A stretch of 9,545 nucleotides of DNA from the NCBI GenBank assembly GCA_900540875.1, contig UQHT01000035.1, forward strand, positions 1 through 9,545, given 5' to 3'. Shown here piece after piece: positions 1 to 5,631 of the stretch. This stretch comes from an uncultured Collinsella sp. (GTDB lineage Bacteria > Actinomycetota > Coriobacteriia > Coriobacteriales > Coriobacteriaceae). Position 1 is the first letter of the stretch; each line of letters opens with the position of its first letter. The notes below the pieces were generated by a model. It saw nothing but the letters and a program-made list of their open reading frames with translations. It made no database searches and was not told the DNA's origin. Position numbers and translations under genes: made by a program.

Positions 1-156
1 CAATGGTATACGGGTGCATCATCGACGTCTTCAATACAGAAGATATCAGTGCGGAGTGTCCGCGAAGGTCAGCCCTCAGATCCTGCTACGACTACGTCCT
101 CGGATTGTGGGGCTGGATGAAGGACGTGGCTGATGGGGTGCCTTGTCCCGGTCGCT

Positions 157-179
157 GTTTCGCGGCTTTGCCGCGAAAC
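157..179. other. Strong hairpin downstream of the AAA ATPase gene
   Basis: GTTTCGCGGC, a three-base TTT loop, then GCCGCGAAAC form a perfect 10-bp stem. It lies about 50 bases beyond the stop codon of the minus-strand ATPase gene, so it could be in that gene's 3' end. No T-run follows it on either strand, so it is not a textbook intrinsic terminator. It may be a factor-assisted terminator, an RNA-stabilising hairpin, or a palindromic repeat element. The rest of positions 1-229 shows no convincing gene: the short open frames there lack ribosome binding sites and overlap each other. Confidence 0.55.
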
Positions 180-229
180 CACGCGCTGCTTTGGGTATAG
201 AGGGGGACCTGGTCGCGGACCCAGATGGC

Positions 230-1591
230 CTAGAGGGATATGGGTGCAAACGAGAAATCGTTGTTGGGGTCGTCCTTTTCCATAAACTCATCGAGACAGA
301 ATGTCATATAGATTGGAACGTACAGGACCTTGCCCTCTTTGCTGAGGTTCTCGTGGCTTAGCACAACGGCCTCGGGGATTTTGTACTCGCTCACGCTCAT
401 CAGACGGTCGAGGGCCGCATGGGCTCGAACCTTCTTGCCCGATTTGACCTCGATTGGGACAACGTGCCCGCGGGTGCCTTCGATCACAAAGTCAACTTCG
501 CCGACCTCGCGTGTCTGGTAGTACCATGCATCAGTTCCAAGGGCGACAAGCTCCTGCGCGACCACGTTCTCATAGAGACCGCCGAGGTTGGGGGTTTTCA
601 TATCAAGGTAGACAGCGCGTGCCGTGCTGCCGGGATACCGTGATGCGAGCATGCCTGTATCAGACTCGTATAGTTTAAAGGCGGTCGCCTTCTCTGTCCC
701 CTTAAGAGGACTCCGGGCCTCCGTCACCTGGGCGACCATCAAACCGACGCCCGCGTTCACCAGCCATAGGAAATCCTGCTCGTATTTTTGAAGGCGAGCC
801 CCCTCGCCCAGGGATGAAACAACAAAGCGATGGGACTCCGCCTCAAGCTGAACGGGAATTTGCTCGAAAATGGAGCGAACGTTAAACGCTCGAGTCGATG
901 CATATTTAGAGATATCGCTTTTGTACTGATCGACTAGCTGAATTTGAAGCTCACGCGTTCTCACGAGCGAATAGCCCGAATCGATATAGTTCTGAACGAC
1001 CTCTGGCATGCCGCCGCAAACGATATAGGCTCTAAAGTTTTTGAGCATCGCCTCATGAATATAGTTTTCGACGGGACGTCTCTCGACAAGGCAGCTGCGA
1101 ATGTCTGCAAGCACATTCTCGCTGATGCTGTTTGCCCAACAGAACTCTTCAAAATCCATCGGTCGCATAACAATGTGCTCGACATACCCCACCGGAAAAG
1201 AAGAGATCCCCTTAAACTCAGTCCCAAGCATAGACCCCGAGAAGACATAGCTAAAGCGTCCGTCCTCGACCAGCGCCTTCATAAGTGTAACGATCTGCGG
1301 ATACTCCTGAATCTCATCGACGAAGATAAGCGTGTCTCCTTCAACAAGCGGTGCATCCGCAAGAAGGGCCACACGGTTGATGAAGTCAATGGAGTTCTTA
1401 GCGCCAACAAGTACGTCTCTTGCCTCGGCATCAAGTAGCAGATTGACCTCATAATACGAAGCGTAGTTGCTCTTTCCAAACGCGCGAATCGCATAGCTCT
1501 TGCCAATCTGACGCGCACCGGTAACAAGCAACGCTTTATCGGAGTCGTTCTTCCAGCTCAAAAGCCTATCAGTGACCTTGCGGCGTAGCAT
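230..1591 (-). CDS. AAA ATPase of the AAA_14/DUF4143 family
   Basis: The protein is 453 residues. The N-terminal AAA domain has a clear Walker A motif GARQIGKS at residues 25-32 and a Walker B stretch LIFVDE at 88-93, with D92 and E93. The C-terminal part fits DUF4143, with a restriction-endonuclease-like signature: D367 in EVDFVIE, then E381-V-K383 in PIEVKSGKK, spaced like a PD-(D/E)XK core. Length and layout match this common family of lone bacterial and archaeal ATPases, whose cellular role is poorly known; some are regarded as defence or mobile-element associated. The start ATG at 1591 is supported by GAGGTG five bases upstream. Codon use is less biased than in the arc genes (AGG, AGA, ATA and TTA appear), which fits an accessory gene. 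It sits alone, pointing away from arcC, behind a set of repeats. Family assignment is firm; function is unknown. Confidence 0.9.
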   Translation of the reverse strand: MLRRKVTDRLLSWKNDSDKALLVTGARQIGKSYAIRAFGKSNYASYYEVNLLLDAEARDVLVGAKNSIDFINRVALLADAPLVEGDTLIFVDEIQEYPQIVTLMKALVEDGRFSYVFSGSMLGTEFKGISSFPVGYVEHIVMRPMDFEEFCWANSISENVLADIRSCLVERRPVENYIHEAMLKNFRAYIVCGGMPEVVQNYIDSGYSLVRTRELQIQLVDQYKSDISKYASTRAFNVRSIFEQIPVQLEAESHRFVVSSLGEGARLQKYEQDFLWLVNAGVGLMVAQVTEARSPLKGTEKATAFKLYESDTGMLASRYPGSTARAVYLDMKTPNLGGLYENVVAQELVALGTDAWYYQTREVGEVDFVIEGTRGHVVPIEVKSGKKVRAHAALDRLMSVSEYKIPEAVVLSHENLSKEGKVLYVPIYMTFCLDEFMEKDDPNNDFSFAPISL

Positions 1592-1606
1592 TAAAACACC
1601 TCATTG

Positions 1607-1692
1607 ACAAAAATTGGCAAATAGATTTGCCCCTAATCATACAAAAATTGACAAATAGATTTGACCCAAATCATACAAAAATTGGCAAATAG
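1607..1692. repeat. 34-bp-period direct repeats (2.5 copies) upstream of the AAA ATPase gene
   Basis: Two full units (1607-1640 and 1641-1674) and one partial unit (1675-1692) each begin ACAAAAATTGRCAAATAG. The full units continue with ATTTGMCCC and end in ATCAT. Inside unit 1 lies a palindrome, GGCAAAT-AG-ATTTGCC (1616-1631), which is one mismatch off in unit 2. Read on the minus strand, the core ATTTGYCAATTTTTGT occurs three times, the last copy ending about 15 bases before the ATPase start codon and just upstream of its ribosome binding site. The position suggests an operator or promoter array for that gene, possibly self-regulated. This is inference; no regulator is identified. Confidence 0.75.
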
Positions 1693-1698
1693 CAAAGC

Positions 1699-1917
1699 TC
1701 ACTTAGGCCTCAAAGCCAGCGAGCCAGCACGGTACTTTGCGAAAAGGCTGGCGGCGCCGTTGTTGAGGGTGGCCAGGTTGGCAGTGGCGCCGTTAGCGTT
1801 CTCGGCTGCTTGGGCGCGCAGGAGCGAAAGGGCGTCGGCAGCGTTCATGCAGAAGCCGACGGTAAAGTTCCATACTGCGAACTCACAGCCGCTTGCCGCG
1901 GGGTGAAGCGCGATTGG
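1699..1917 (-). pseudogene. Possible remnant or small gene of unknown function
   Basis: This stretch is open on the minus strand for 72 codons before a TGA at 1701-1699; an in-frame TAG lies just upstream at 1920-1918. Its codons (GCC, AAC, CTG, GGC, ACC) look like real coding sequence of this genome, and GC content is well above the flanking A+T-rich DNA. The only internal ATG (1848) would give 49 residues, starting MNAADALSLLRAQ and ending LALRPK, rich in Ala, Asn and Leu. No ribosome binding site stands before that ATG, and the open frame extends upstream of it (a stretch reading EFAVWNFTVGF). That suggests a truncated C-terminal gene fragment rather than an intact small gene. I do not recognise the family. 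The plus-strand frame over the same bases has less natural codon use. Confidence 0.35.
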
Positions 1918-2159
1918 CTATCCCTTTTGTTGGATGAAAAGCCCCGTGTTTTTGCAGGGGTGCATACTCGTCTAATAAATGTATAGAATCTCGTATAGTG
2001 CGAGTAAGATATTGCGCTGTCCGTTATGTGTTTAGCAAAGATATAGTTTGCATAATCCAGCCTAATCTCTGCTCTAATTAAATAAAGTCGCACGTAGATG
2101 ACGTAAACATGTGTGAGCTGGGCTTCTTTACGCTGAGCGGGTAAAAACGACCGTTCACC
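1918..2159. other. A+T-rich intergenic region without a recognisable gene
   Basis: Nothing here has coding character. It contains a weak CCCC/GGGG hairpin around 1941-1960 and a short CTCG/CGAG inverted repeat near 1991-2005. Together with the repeats, the possible remnant and the arcC promoter region it makes up the roughly 690-bp gap between the ATPase gene and arcC. The low GC content is in sharp contrast to arcC and fits regulatory or decayed DNA. Confidence 0.5.
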
Positions 2160-2197
2160 GTTAAACTATTTTCAAAATGAATAAAATGAGCGATAAA
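2160..2197 (+). promoter_or_regulatory. Candidate promoter and shared motif for arcC copy 1
   Basis: A possible -35 TTTTCA (2169-2174) lies 17 bp before a possible -10 GATAAA (2192-2197), each matching four of six consensus bases. It overlaps the motif GTTAAAC-N5-TCAAAA (2160-2177), which also occurs in the arcD upstream region at 5471-5488 with identical spacing. That makes the motif a candidate common operator. A further possible -10 TATAAA lies at 2203-2208. Assignment is by eye and tentative. Confidence 0.35.
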
Positions 2198-2283
2198 GAG
2201 AATATAAACCTTAATAAACTCGCGTATTGCACGGACGCGGGTTATTAATGGGTTGTAGGCCTTTTACAGAAAGGATTCCAGCA

Positions 2284-3246
2284 ATGTCTAAGCCTCTTGG
2301 CAAGCCCGATCGTATTGTCGTCGCCCTCGGCGGCAACGCCCTCGGCAACAACCCCGTCGAGCAGATCCAGGCCGTGAGCAACACCGCCCACGCTCTCCTT
2401 GGTCTTATCGAGCAGGGTAACGAGATCATCATCACCCACGGCAACGGCCCGCAGGTCGGCATGATCCAGAACGCCTTCGCCGCTGCCCACGACGCCATCG
2501 GCACCCCCGAGATGCCGCTGCCCGAGTGCGGCGCCATGTCCCAGGGCTACATTGGCTATCACCTGCAGCAGGGCATCGGCCGCGAGATGCACAAGCGCTA
2601 CAAGCGTTGGCACGCCGCCACCGTCGTCACCCAGATTGAGTGCGACCCGGATGATCCCGCGTTCAAGAACCCGACCAAGCCGATCGGCCCCTTCTACACC
2701 GAGGAGCAGGCCAAGGAGTTCATGGCCGAGGATCCCTCCAAGGTCTTCGTCGAGGATTCCGGCCGCGGCTGGCGTCGCGTCGTCGCCTCCCCCGATCCCA
2801 AGAAAATCGTCGAGGCCGACTCCATCCTCAACCTGCTCGACAACGAGTTCATCGTCATCGCCTGCGGTGGCGGCGGCATCCCCGTCGTCCGCGACTACGA
2901 GAACAAGGGCTGCTACAAGGGCGTTCCCGCCGTCATCGACAAGGACCTGGGCGGCGAGCTGCTGGCCGAGGACTGCGACGCCGACGTCCTGTTCCTGCTG
3001 ACCGCCGTCGAGCACGTCGCCATCAACTTCGGCAAGCCCAACCAGGAGGAGCTCGAGGACATCACCGCCGACGAGGCCGAGCGTCTGGCCGACGAGGGCC
3101 AGTTCGGCAAGGGTTCCATGGAGCCCAAGGTCCGCGCCGCCATCAAGTTCGCCCGCTCCCGCAAGGGCCGCACCTGCATCATCGGCGCCCTGGACAAGGC
3201 CGCCGAGACCATGGCCGGCCTCTCCGGTACCCGCATCCACGAGTAG
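2284..3246 (+). CDS. arcC: Carbamate kinase (solitary copy)
   Basis: The product is 320 residues, normal for ArcC. It transfers phosphate from carbamoyl phosphate to ADP, the ATP-yielding last step of the cytosolic ADI pathway. Visible family motifs are ALGGNAL (14-20), THGNGPQVG (51-59), ACGGGGIPV (193-201) and VIDKDL (217-222), the last carrying the conserved lysine and aspartate of the amino-acid kinase fold. ATG at 2284 was chosen because AAAGGA lies about ten bases upstream and the protein then starts directly with the kinase fold; a TTG at 2227 would add a non-homologous leader. Codon use is strongly biased, suggesting high expression. It stands alone, ahead of a terminator. Its bases 2302-2356 are identical to the start of the second arcC at the window end, so it is a recent duplicate or is being homogenised with it. 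Confidence 0.95.
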   Translation: MSKPLGKPDRIVVALGGNALGNNPVEQIQAVSNTAHALLGLIEQGNEIIITHGNGPQVGMIQNAFAAAHDAIGTPEMPLPECGAMSQGYIGYHLQQGIGREMHKRYKRWHAATVVTQIECDPDDPAFKNPTKPIGPFYTEEQAKEFMAEDPSKVFVEDSGRGWRRVVASPDPKKIVEADSILNLLDNEFIVIACGGGGIPVVRDYENKGCYKGVPAVIDKDLGGELLAEDCDADVLFLLTAVEHVAINFGKPNQEELEDITADEAERLADEGQFGKGSMEPKVRAAIKFARSRKGRTCIIGALDKAAETMAGLSGTRIHE

Positions 3247-3268
3247 CCTCTACTCTGTTGCCTCTCCC

Positions 3269-3292
3269 GTGGGCGCCAGGCAAAGCGCCCAC
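3269..3292 (+). other. Hairpin directly after arcC
   Basis: GTGGGCGC and GCGCCCAC form a perfect 8-bp stem around an eight-base loop, 22 bases after the arcC stop. No T-run follows, so it is more likely a 3'-end stabilising hairpin than a terminator by itself. It precedes the stronger terminator at 3313. Confidence 0.5.
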
Positions 3293-3312
3293 AAACTAGC
3301 CTCTCTTCATGA

Positions 3313-3344
3313 GCCCCGCAGTCCGCTCCGACTGCGGGGCTTTT
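3313..3344 (+). terminator. Intrinsic terminator of arcC
   Basis: GCCCCGCAGTC (3313-3323) and GACTGCGGGGC (3330-3340) form a perfect 11-bp stem with a six-base loop, followed by TTTT and a T-rich stretch. This is a standard Rho-independent terminator for the plus strand and ends the monocistronic arcC transcript. The minus strand lacks a matching T-run. Confidence 0.9.
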
Positions 3345-3370
3345 GCTGTTGAGGTGGCTGTTCATGGGTG

Positions 3371-3437
3371 GTCATTGGGGACAGACTTAAATGAGTGGTT
3401 GCCCAATGACCACTCATTTAAGGCTGTCCCCAATGAC
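3371..3437. repeat. Near-perfect 29-bp inverted repeat between convergent genes
   Basis: The left arm (3371-3399, GTCATTGGGGACAG-A-CTTAAATGAGTGGT) pairs with the right arm (3409-3437) over 28 of 29 positions around a nine-base loop; the one mismatch is A3385 against G3423. The loop-side sequence GGTCATTGGG (3370-3379) can also pair with CCCAATGACC (3402-3411), giving an alternative smaller hairpin. It lies between arcC (+) and the regulator gene (-), ending 14 bases from the regulator's stop codon. It may help to end convergent transcription. The multi-part palindrome is also typical of dispersed extragenic elements such as REP-like or miniature mobile repeats. No transposase is visible in the window. 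Confidence 0.8.
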
Positions 3438-3451
3438 AAGATCCGATCCAA

Positions 3452-4102
3452 TTAGATGCTCAGGTCATGGGATGCCTGAAACCAGACGATGACTCCGAGA
3501 ATCCTGATTCGGCGTTTGTCCAGCACAATATCCGGTTCCGATGTGCGATATGAGTAGGATGACAGCATCACGGTGTTCGTGCCGGTGCTATACCGCCGTA
3601 TGACCACTCTGGAATTATCGGACAAGGCGAGGACGGAGCATCCGTTCCAGGGCTTCAGGTTGGGGTCCACTAGGAGAAAGGATCCCATCGGATAGCATTT
3701 GGACATGGCAGATGTGTCCATTTGAACAAAGAAACACCCGCGATGTTTTTTGAATACGGATGAGGGGAGCGCCGTTGTTCCGGTCTGCTTAAGTCCTGTT
3801 CTGCCTCCATTCATCTGGATTTTAAATACATCGCAAAGGGAGTCAGTAGCAGTTTCCTTGGAATTCGGCTTCCGTCCTCCGTGGTCGAGCTTTGCGGCAA
3901 GCCCTGCGGTTTCTGATGCGAGGTCGTCAAGCTGCAGATTGAATTTCGAAACGATCTTGAGCAGTGTCGACCGGCGGATGGCATAGCGGTCCTTTTCCCA
4001 ACGGCATACCGTTTCTTTGGAGACGCCGACAAGTGCCGCGAACTCCTCCTGCGTGAGCTGGTCGCGCTTGCGAAGCGCCTTTATGTTTTGACCCGTTCCC
4101 AT
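3452..4102 (-). CDS. XRE-family transcriptional regulator with degenerate S24 (LexA/CI-like) domain
   Basis: With the ATG at 4102 the protein is 216 residues. Residues 5-62 form a helix-turn-helix of the XRE/Cro-CI type (LTQEEFAALVGVSKETVCRWE). Residues about 124-208 resemble the S24 peptidase fold of LexA/CI repressors (GSFLLVDPN, ILGVIVW). Aligned by eye, the usual GDSM nucleophile motif reads TSAM, putting Ala132 at the serine position, and the usual lysine is an arginine in VVIRRY (R169). Self-cleavage is therefore doubtful, and the domain probably acts in dimerisation or ligand sensing. The ATG follows the stop of the upstream deiminase paralogue after one base, indicating translational coupling; no clear ribosome binding site is seen. 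A TTG at 4150 would start inside that gene and add an unrelated tail. Likely target: the arcA2/arcD intergenic region and its own operon (inference). Codon use is less biased than in the arc operon. Confidence 0.85.
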   Translation of the reverse strand: MGTGQNIKALRKRDQLTQEEFAALVGVSKETVCRWEKDRYAIRRSTLLKIVSKFNLQLDDLASETAGLAAKLDHGGRKPNSKETATDSLCDVFKIQMNGGRTGLKQTGTTALPSSVFKKHRGCFFVQMDTSAMSKCYPMGSFLLVDPNLKPWNGCSVLALSDNSRVVIRRYSTGTNTVMLSSYSYRTSEPDIVLDKRRIRILGVIVWFQASHDLSI

Positions 4103-4103
4103 G

Positions 4104-5354
4104 TTATGAAGCGCGGACGAGGGGAAGGCAGAGGCAGTTGGGGCCGCCAAAGCCGTTTGTCAGCTCGAAGATGGAGATGGGAACAAGTTCAATACCGGCC
4201 TGCTCCAGTGCCTTGTTCGTCTCGGTGTTCTCTTCGTATACGCAGACCTTGCCGGGCTCCAGGCAAAGCGTGCTTATAGCATTGTTGGTTCTTTCGACCT
4301 CTGCCGCTCCGGGATTTGAGCCGCCGCAAAGGATAAATTGCAACGAACTTGAACCCAGGGCTAATCCCAGCGCTTCTTTTAGTCCGCCTTCGACATGACG
4401 CGCCCGGGTTGTCCTTTCCGATCTGCCTCGTGTAATGCAGTAGACCCGCGCTTGGTCCAGGAGCTCCCGGTCAATGAGGAATGTCTCATAGTTAACACGC
4501 GCAAAGTATGTGTCGAGATGAATGCAGAGATCATCGTAGGGAACCTCAATGGCCCATACGGACTCAATAGTCGAGTTCTCGTCCCAGAGCAAGTTATTCG
4601 CTAGGGTGTCTATAGCTGCTGGCTCGGTTCGTTGAGAGATGCCAACGGCTACATTTTCGCTGTTGAGGTTGTGAAGGTCGCCGCCTTCAATGTGGTAAGT
4701 CGATTCATGCTTGAAGAACTGAGGAGTCTCGCGGAAATCCGGATGATAGTTAAAAATCGTTTTATAGGCGATAACCTCACGGTTGCGCTCTGGCCAGTAC
4801 ATATGGTTGAGCGTGACACCTTCGCCGATGACGCTTGCTGGATCGCGCGTAAACCACATGGTGTTAAGGGGGGCTATGAGAAGGTCGTCGGGTGAGTATG
4901 CGTCTCCCGTCAGCTTTGAGAGGCTGAACACCTCCTTGTTCGTGTCGAAGACCTGGGAGTAGCGAACGCCGTTGACGGCTGCCTGGACCAGGTCGCGGGA
5001 ACCTTCGATATGCTCAAGATACTCGCGAATGGCGGACTCGAGCTCCATGCCCCTCGCGCCGCATTCTGAAATGTAGCTATCGATAAAAGAGCGACGCGCT
5101 TGCTCTGTCGCATCAAGGGCTTCGGTAAGAAGGTTTTCAAGATAGAGAATCTCTACTCCTTCGTGCTCGAGCATTGCCGAGTAAGCATGATGCTCCCCAA
5201 GAGCCTTTTCAAGATCAAATGAATTGCTAGAAGGGCGTAGCGTAAAGACTTGATTGAACTGGCCGTCGGGGTAGTTGCGCGTTTCGGGGCCGGGGCAGTG
5301 CAGCAGGACCCTTTTTAGCTTTCCTATTTCGTTTTGAACATGCAATGCGGACAT
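4104..5354 (-). CDS. arcA: Divergent arginine deiminase paralogue
   Basis: At 416 residues this is full length for ArcA, and the N-terminus (HVQNEIGKLKRVLLHCPGPE) follows the family pattern. Catalytic positions, numbered by comparison with the Pseudomonas enzyme, are kept: D171 in FTRDP, E223 in HIEGGD, H279 and D281 in HLD, and the nucleophile C407 in GGPNC. R190 and R242, matching the substrate-binding arginines, are also kept. The C-terminal loop is unusual. The near-invariant NDGSNT is NNAIST, and GRGRGGPRC is TNGFGGPNC, so the conserved arginine five residues before the cysteine is F402. The asparagine before FTRDP is shifted by one residue. It could be a deiminase with altered specificity, a weak enzyme or an arginine-binding partner of the regulator. 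It is divergent to arcD and is followed by the regulator gene with a one-base gap. ATG at 5354 is preceded by GAGGTC at short spacing. Confidence 0.88.
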   Translation of the reverse strand: MSALHVQNEIGKLKRVLLHCPGPETRNYPDGQFNQVFTLRPSSNSFDLEKALGEHHAYSAMLEHEGVEILYLENLLTEALDATEQARRSFIDSYISECGARGMELESAIREYLEHIEGSRDLVQAAVNGVRYSQVFDTNKEVFSLSKLTGDAYSPDDLLIAPLNTMWFTRDPASVIGEGVTLNHMYWPERNREVIAYKTIFNYHPDFRETPQFFKHESTYHIEGGDLHNLNSENVAVGISQRTEPAAIDTLANNLLWDENSTIESVWAIEVPYDDLCIHLDTYFARVNYETFLIDRELLDQARVYCITRGRSERTTRARHVEGGLKEALGLALGSSSLQFILCGGSNPGAAEVERTNNAISTLCLEPGKVCVYEENTETNKALEQAGIELVPISIFELTNGFGGPNCLCLPLVRAS

Positions 5355-5390
5355 GTGACCTCGCTTTGGCGATGAGTATTGATCGCTTCC

Positions 5391-5418
5391 ATAGTGTCAC
5401 ATTAGAAGCTTGTTTCAA
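5391..5418 (-). promoter_or_regulatory. Candidate promoter of the deiminase paralogue-regulator operon
   Basis: On the minus strand TTGAAA (5418-5413) is a good -35 match and is followed after 16 bp by CACTAT (5396-5391), a weak -10. This would place the transcript start about 30 bases before the ATG at 5354. The call rests on the -35 only and is tentative. Confidence 0.3.
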
Positions 5419-5465
5419 TTTACATCATGTTTGCCACAGGAGAATGGCACGACCCAAGTAAATAA

Positions 5466-5510
5466 GTGACGTTAAACATCTATCAAAAGTGATAATTGAT
5501 GAATTACGTC
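5466..5510 (+). promoter_or_regulatory. Candidate arcD promoter and operator cluster
   Basis: Several elements overlap here. GATAAT (5491-5496) is a five-of-six -10 match, with GTGACG (5466-5471) as a weak -35 at a long 19-bp spacing. TATCA-AAAG-TGATA (5481-5494) is an inverted repeat covering the -10, as a repressor site would. TGACGT (5467-5472) and ACGTCA (5506-5511) form an outer inverted pair. GTTAAAC-N5-TCAAAA (5471-5488) is shared with the arcC copy 1 promoter region. The neighbouring XRE regulator is the obvious candidate to bind here, but that is inference. Confidence 0.4.
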
Positions 5511-5511
5511 A

Positions 5512-5631
5512 ATCTAAAGTCCGTTTACGGGTCGATGCGCTTCGCTGGCGGGCGAAGAGACGGAAGGGTGTTTTGCGCGATGACACAATGGCTTTGCCGG
5601 CAACGAAAAACCCCTGAATTAAGGAGGAGAG
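5512..5631 (+). other. arcD 5' leader
   Basis: About 120 bases separate the operator cluster from the arcD start. They include two small hairpins, CCGT-TT-ACGG (5521-5530) and CTTCGC/GCGAAG (5540-5557), and end in a perfect ribosome binding site, AAGGAGGAGAG, directly before the ATG. I see no known riboswitch or leader peptide. The base composition rises here towards the GC-rich coding average. Confidence 0.4.

Noticed and set aside
1607..1692. CRISPR array
   Set aside because: The units abut each other with no unique spacers, and there are no cas genes.
1661..1906. Plus-strand open frame over the repeats and remnant
   Set aside because: It starts in the repeat array, lacks a ribosome binding site and has less natural codon use than the minus strand.
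1941..1960. Intrinsic terminator with CCCC/GGGG stem
   Set aside because: The stem is only four to five bp with a long loop and no following T-run on either strand.
2176..2190. ArgR box (TGAATAAAATGAG)
   Set aside because: It resembles only one half of an ARG box and sits in A+T-rich DNA where such matches are expected by chance.
2227..2283. TTG start extending arcC by 19 codons
   Set aside because: The extension is not kinase-like and overlaps the leader; the ATG at 2284 has an AAAGGA site and matches the second copy's start.
2245..3240. 331-residue open frame antisense to arcC
   Set aside because: It is a by-product of the GC-biased codons of arcC; the translation is low-complexity Gly/Leu/Asp/Ala with no motif.
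4103..4150. TTG start for the regulator inside the deiminase paralogue
   Set aside because: The added residues do not resemble XRE proteins, and the ATG at 4102 begins just before the helix-turn-helix.
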